NCBI GenBank assembly: GCA_041687755.1
Contig: JBDNJM010000098.1
Coordinates: 1 to 10,797 of the forward strand
Length of the DNA stretch: 10,797 nucleotides
Source: JBDNJM01 sp041687755
GTDB lineage: Bacteria; Planctomycetota; UBA1135; GCA-002686595
Reading direction: 5' to 3'
The translations under genes were made by a program, and so were the position numbers. The notes under the pieces were generated by a model that made no database searches, was not told the origin of the DNA, and saw only the letters and a program-made list of their open reading frames with translations. Position 1 is the first letter of the stretch. The number at the start of each line of letters is the position of its first letter. Positions 7,916-10,797 of the stretch are shown piece by piece.

Positions 7916-8785
7916 ATGGCCGACCGCACCGCCTCCTCCGCCCGCCGTGGCTCCTCAGCCCGCCGCGGGCCTGCCCAAACGGACTCGGACACGCTCCTGG
8001 AGGTCCAGGGGCTGGTCAAGAGCTACCGCGGGCGCCGCGTGGTGGACGGCGTGTCCTTTCGCGTCGATCCCGGTGAGATCTTCGGCCTGCTCGGCCCGAA
8101 CGGCGCCGGCAAGACGACCAGCTTCCGCATGACCGTCGGCCTGGTCCGACCCGACGAGGGCAGGGTCTTCCTGCGCGGCCACGAGTGCACCCGGCTGCCG
8201 ATGTTCCGCCGGGCACGGCTGGGACTCGGCTACCTGCCCCAGGAGCCCAGCATCTTCCGGCGCCTGACCGTCCGGGACAACCTGCTCGCCGTGCTCGAGA
8301 CGATGCCCATGCGCCGGGCCGCTCGCATGACGCGCAAGGACGAGCTGCTGGCCGAGCTCGACCTGTCGCACCTCGAGAAATCCCGCGCGGACACGCTCTC
8401 CGGCGGCGAGCGTCGCCGCCTCGAGATCAGCCGGGCCCTGGCAACCAACCCCAAGCTGCTGCTGCTCGACGAGCCCTTCGCGGGCGTCGACCCGATCGCC
8501 GTCGAGGAGATCCAGGGCATCGTCCACAAGCTGCGCGAGCACGGCATCGGGGTCCTGATCACCGACCACAACGTCCGCGAGACCCTGATCAGCACCGATC
8601 GCGCGGCGATCCTGCACCAGGGCAGCATCCTGCGCGAGGGCACCGCCGAGGAGCTAGTGCGCGACCCGAAGGTGCGCGAGGTCTACCTGGGGCACAGCTT
8701 CGAGGTCCCGGTCCCCGGCGGGCCCGTCCGCGGCGCCCGCCACGAAGAGCCGCCCGCCGACCCTCCGACTGCCTCGGTCGGCTGA
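7916..8785 (+). CDS. lptB: Lipopolysaccharide export ABC transporter ATPase (LptB)
   Basis: Cytoplasmic ATPase that energises LptFG-driven extraction of lipopolysaccharide from the inner membrane into the Lpt bridge. Motifs: Walker A GPNGAGKT (60-67), Q-loop in GYLPQEPSIFRRLTV (Gln109), signature LSGGERRR (161-168), Walker B LLLLDEP (181-187, catalytic Glu186), D-loop AGVD (189-192) and switch His218 in ITDHNVRETL. GYLPQEPSIFRRLTVRDN, FAGVDPIAVEEI and VREVYLGHSF are specific to LptB among ABC ATPases. From ATG 7916 the protein has 289 residues against about 240 usually. The excess is a 26-residue Ser/Arg/Ala-rich N-terminus and a 25-residue Pro/Gly-rich C-terminal tail. An ATG at 7880 and a TTG at 7769 are in frame upstream but add nothing family-like, and no Shine-Dalgarno decides. 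No lptA, lptC, lptF or lptG is adjacent, so the partners must be elsewhere. The gene appears to be transcribed alone. Confidence 0.92.
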   Translation: MADRTASSARRGSSARRGPAQTDSDTLLEVQGLVKSYRGRRVVDGVSFRVDPGEIFGLLGPNGAGKTTSFRMTVGLVRPDEGRVFLRGHECTRLPMFRRARLGLGYLPQEPSIFRRLTVRDNLLAVLETMPMRRAARMTRKDELLAELDLSHLEKSRADTLSGGERRRLEISRALATNPKLLLLDEPFAGVDPIAVEEIQGIVHKLREHGIGVLITDHNVRETLISTDRAAILHQGSILREGTAEELVRDPKVREVYLGHSFEVPVPGGPVRGARHEEPPADPPTASVG

Positions 8786-8790
8786 CGCGC

Positions 8791-8821
8791 GGTCGGTCGG
8801 GGGCCGGCCGGCCCGGCGACC
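8791..8821 (+). terminator. GC-rich hairpin just after lptB, possible transcription terminator
   Basis: Six bases after the lptB stop lies a perfect 14-base palindrome at 8801-8814 (GGGCCGG followed by its complement), flanked by GGTCG (8791-8795) and CGACC (8817-8821), which can extend the stem with an internal bulge. No T tract follows, so it is not a classical intrinsic terminator. It could slow polymerase or protect the 3' end of the lptB transcript. Confidence 0.35.
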
Positions 8822-9098
8822 GAAGCCCGCCCTCGAAAGCCCGCCGAAAAGTCCCCTCGCGCCCCCGCCAGGCCCCCTGCGACAGTTCGCCCCGTTGAGG
8901 GCTTCAGGCGGCGGCGTTATTCTGCTGCGCCATTTTGAGGCCGTCCCGGCCGCGCTCGACCGCGAGTCCAGCGCCCCCGCGGAGACCCTCGCCAGCGGCC
9001 CACACACCGCGACCCGACCAGCGCTTTGGCCGAACCGTCCTCGCCCAGCGCTTTCCATCCCACGGACCTCCTCCCACCCCCCGGCACCCCCCACGCCC
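8822..9098. other. Upstream region of etfB
   Basis: The etfB frame stays open back to a TTG at 8895, but the 68 extra residues are Pro/Arg/Ser-rich and unlike any EtfB. I read the region as promoter plus an untranslated leader of roughly 170 bases. The final 50 bases before the ATG are C-rich and lack a Shine-Dalgarno. Confidence 0.5.
8895..8923 (+). promoter_or_regulatory. Sigma70-like promoter for etfBA
   Basis: TTGAGG (8895-8900) and TATTCT (8918-8923) are separated by exactly 17 bases, each matching four of six consensus positions including the most conserved ones. The -10 element sits in a brief AT-rich stretch (GTTATTCTG). Transcription would start near 8930. It lies about 100 bases after the lptB hairpin, which suggests etfBA is a separate transcription unit. 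Confidence 0.45.
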
Positions 9099-9851
9099 AT
9101 GAACATCATCGCCTGCGTCAAACGCGTGCCCACGACGGACATCCAGCCGAAGGTCGCCGCGGACGGCACCTCGCTGGATCCCGCCGGGGTCAAGTACATG
9201 CTCTCGTTCTACGACGACATCGCCGTGGAACAGGGCGTCCAGCTGAAGGAAGCCCACGGCGGCGAGGTCACCGTGCTGACGCTCGGCCCGGCCGACTCCG
9301 CCAAGGAGCTCCGCGAGTGCCTCGCTAAGGGCGCCGACAAGGCCGTGATCCTTAAGGACGACGCGTGGACGTCCCGCGACGCGTTCGCAACGGCCCAAGC
9401 GCTGTCGAGCGCGATCGGCGGCATGGACGCCCAGATCGTGCTCTGCGGTCGCGTCGCCACCGACCGCGACAATGCCGCGGTCGGCCCGATGGTCGCCACC
9501 TTGCTCGGCTGGTCCTGCGTGACCGACGTGATCGAGCTCAAGTTCGACGGCACGAAGGGCACGGCCAAGCGCGAGAGCGAGGCCGGCATCGAAACGCTCG
9601 AGTTCACCGCCCCCGCGGTGATCACCTGCCAGAAGGGCCTCGCCGAGCCGCGCTACGCCGGGCTCAAGGGCATCATGGCCGCCAAGAAGAAGCCCGTGGA
9701 CGAAGTCGACGTCAGCCCGGCCGCGCCGCAGGCCACCGTCAAGCAGCTCGAGCTGCCCCCGGCGCGCCCGGCAGGCCGCATCGTCGGCGAAGGCGCCGCC
9801 GCCGTGGACGCCCTCGTGGACGCCCTCCGCAACGAAGCCAAGGTCCTCTAG
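9099..9851 (+). CDS. etfB: Electron transfer flavoprotein, beta subunit
   Basis: Small subunit of the ETF heterodimer, which accepts electrons from acyl-CoA and related dehydrogenases and passes them to ETF:quinone oxidoreductase. It contributes part of the FAD pocket and binds a structural AMP. The N-terminus MNIIACVKRVPTTD is typical. The nucleotide-binding stretch CGRVATDRDNAAVGP (116-130) aligns with the family's D..xxVGP segment. The C-terminal part has the recognition-loop sequence LAEPRYAGLKGIMAAKKKP (181-199), which contacts partner dehydrogenases. At 250 residues it has the family's usual length. ATG 9099 is chosen because the protein then begins exactly like other EtfB; the open frame upstream is non-homologous. 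There is no Shine-Dalgarno. etfA follows after 24 bases, the standard order. No dehydrogenase or quinone oxidoreductase gene is within view to show which pathway is served. Confidence 0.95.
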   Translation: MNIIACVKRVPTTDIQPKVAADGTSLDPAGVKYMLSFYDDIAVEQGVQLKEAHGGEVTVLTLGPADSAKELRECLAKGADKAVILKDDAWTSRDAFATAQALSSAIGGMDAQIVLCGRVATDRDNAAVGPMVATLLGWSCVTDVIELKFDGTKGTAKRESEAGIETLEFTAPAVITCQKGLAEPRYAGLKGIMAAKKKPVDEVDVSPAAPQATVKQLELPPARPAGRIVGEGAAAVDALVDALRNEAKVL

Positions 9852-9875
9852 AGCCACCGCGCACCGAACAACATC

Positions 9876-10797
9876 ATGAGTACCATCATCGTTCACGTGG
9901 AGCACACCGGCGGCACAGCCCGCCGCGCCAGCCTCGAGGCCCTCGGCGCCGCACGCTCCGTCTCCGATTCCGTCGTCGCCGTCATCGCGGGTGAAGGCTG
10001 CGAAGCCGCCGGCGCTACGCTCGGCAAGCACGGCGCCTCCAAGGTCGTCGCGCTGCCCGCCGCCGGCAAGAGCCCCGACGGTCTCGCCAAGGACGTCGCC
10101 AAGGTCGTCGGCGACGAGGGCGGCAAGGCCTTCTTGTGCGCCGCCACCGCCCAGGGCCGCGATCTCGCGCCGCGCGTCGCCGCGCTGCTCGGCTCGACCC
10201 TGTTCAGCGACTGCACCGGCCTGACCGCCGCCGGCGACAGCTACACCATCCAGCGCCCGTGGCTCGCCGGCAAGCTCACCGCCACCCTCGAGAGCTCGGC
10301 CCCGGTGCTCTGCGCAACCCTGCGCCGCAACACCTTCGGCGTCGTGGAAGACGGCGGCGACGCCCAGGTCATCACGGCCGACGCGACGACCGACTTCACG
10401 ACGTTCATCAAGGAGATCAGCGCCAAGAGCGGCGCGGCCCTCGACGTCAGCGAGGCCCCCGTCGTCATCTCCGGCGGCCGCGGCCTCGGCGAGCCCGAGA
10501 ACTTCAAGATCCTCGAGGACCTCGCGGCCGCCTTCGGCAACGCTGCCGTCGGCGCGAGCCGCGCGGTCGTGGACGCCGGCTGGCGCCCCCACGGCGAGCA
10601 GGTCGGCCAGACCGGCAAGACGGTCAGCCCGCAGCTGTACATCGCGGTCGGCATCTCCGGCGCGATCCAGCACGTCGCCGGGATGAAGACCTCGAAGGTC
10701 ATCGTCGCTATCAACAAGGACGCCGACGCGCCGATCTTCAAGCTCGCCGACTACGGCCTCGTGGGCGACGCCTTCGAGATCGTCCCCGCCCTGACCG
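9876..10797 (+). CDS. etfA: Electron transfer flavoprotein, alpha subunit (3' end cut by the window)
   Basis: Large ETF subunit, which holds most of the FAD. 307 codons are present and the frame is open at the right edge. The family normally ends a few residues after EIVPALT, so only about ten residues are missing. The N-terminal domain (1-190) packs against EtfB. The FAD domain follows, with VVISGGRGLG (196-205), the FAD contact VGQTGKTVSPQLYIAVGI (243-260) and the signature continuing SGAIQHVAGM to VIVAIN (261-280), which fits the PROSITE EtfA pattern. The ending DAPIFKLADYGLVGD is canonical. ATG 9876 gives MSTIIVHVEH, a normal start, 24 bases after the etfB stop, so the two are almost certainly one operon. 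No Shine-Dalgarno is seen in the gap. Confidence 0.95.
   Translation, partial: MSTIIVHVEHTGGTARRASLEALGAARSVSDSVVAVIAGEGCEAAGATLGKHGASKVVALPAAGKSPDGLAKDVAKVVGDEGGKAFLCAATAQGRDLAPRVAALLGSTLFSDCTGLTAAGDSYTIQRPWLAGKLTATLESSAPVLCATLRRNTFGVVEDGGDAQVITADATTDFTTFIKEISAKSGAALDVSEAPVVISGGRGLGEPENFKILEDLAAAFGNAAVGASRAVVDAGWRPHGEQVGQTGKTVSPQLYIAVGISGAIQHVAGMKTSKVIVAINKDADAPIFKLADYGLVGDAFEIVPALT

Noticed and set aside
8904..10673. 589-codon minus-strand open frame opposite etfBA
   Set aside because: Antisense to two unmistakable ETF subunit genes; composition typical of a shadow frame.

Overview
The window comes from a GC-rich, Gram-negative-type bacterial chromosome, most likely a member of the Planctomycetota or a close relative. 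Three things point there: an ECF sigma factor gene overlapping a gene for a protein kinase fused to a formylglycine-generating-enzyme-like (SUMF1) domain; a start of a secreted ELWxxDGTxxGT-repeat protein; and a stray C-terminal tail (key residues TNGLDL, IVGP) typical of secreted planctomycete proteins. An LptB protein implies a lipopolysaccharide-type outer membrane. The taxonomy is inferred from gene content only.

Layout. Positions 1-269 (minus) hold the N-terminus of an exported repeat protein that runs off the left edge and appears frameshifted near position 95. Positions 270-849 are mostly non-coding, with a minus-strand orphan protein tail at 366-578 and a possible lepA promoter. Positions 850-4157 (plus) hold lepA (elongation factor 4) followed 2 bases later by lepB (signal peptidase I). 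The lepB product is enlarged by two insertions in its catalytic region. Convergent with lepB, only 7 bases away, is a minus-strand two-gene unit: sigma factor (7282-6638) then kinase/SUMF1 (6654-4165), overlapping by 17 bases. A 633-base divergent intergenic region with a local drop in GC follows. Then come lptB (7916-8785, plus), a GC-rich hairpin and a good sigma70-like promoter, and etfB-etfA (9099 to the right edge, plus). etfA is cut by the edge about ten codons before its expected end.

How the genes work together. lepA and lepB form one translation/secretion transcription unit, the same pairing as in Enterobacteria. The sigma factor and kinase form a signalling pair: the periplasmic SUMF1-like domain could sense a ligand, the cytoplasmic kinase could phosphorylate the sigma factor or another target, and no anti-sigma gene is visible. 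LptB would power lipopolysaccharide transport with partners encoded elsewhere. EtfB and EtfA form the FAD/AMP heterodimer that carries electrons from acyl-CoA and other dehydrogenases to the quinone pool.

I see no RNA genes, CRISPR arrays, intact mobile elements or clear phage genes. I do not see a convincing wholly new system. The most unusual items are the bipartite insertion in signal peptidase I and the sigma/kinase-pseudo-FGE pair.
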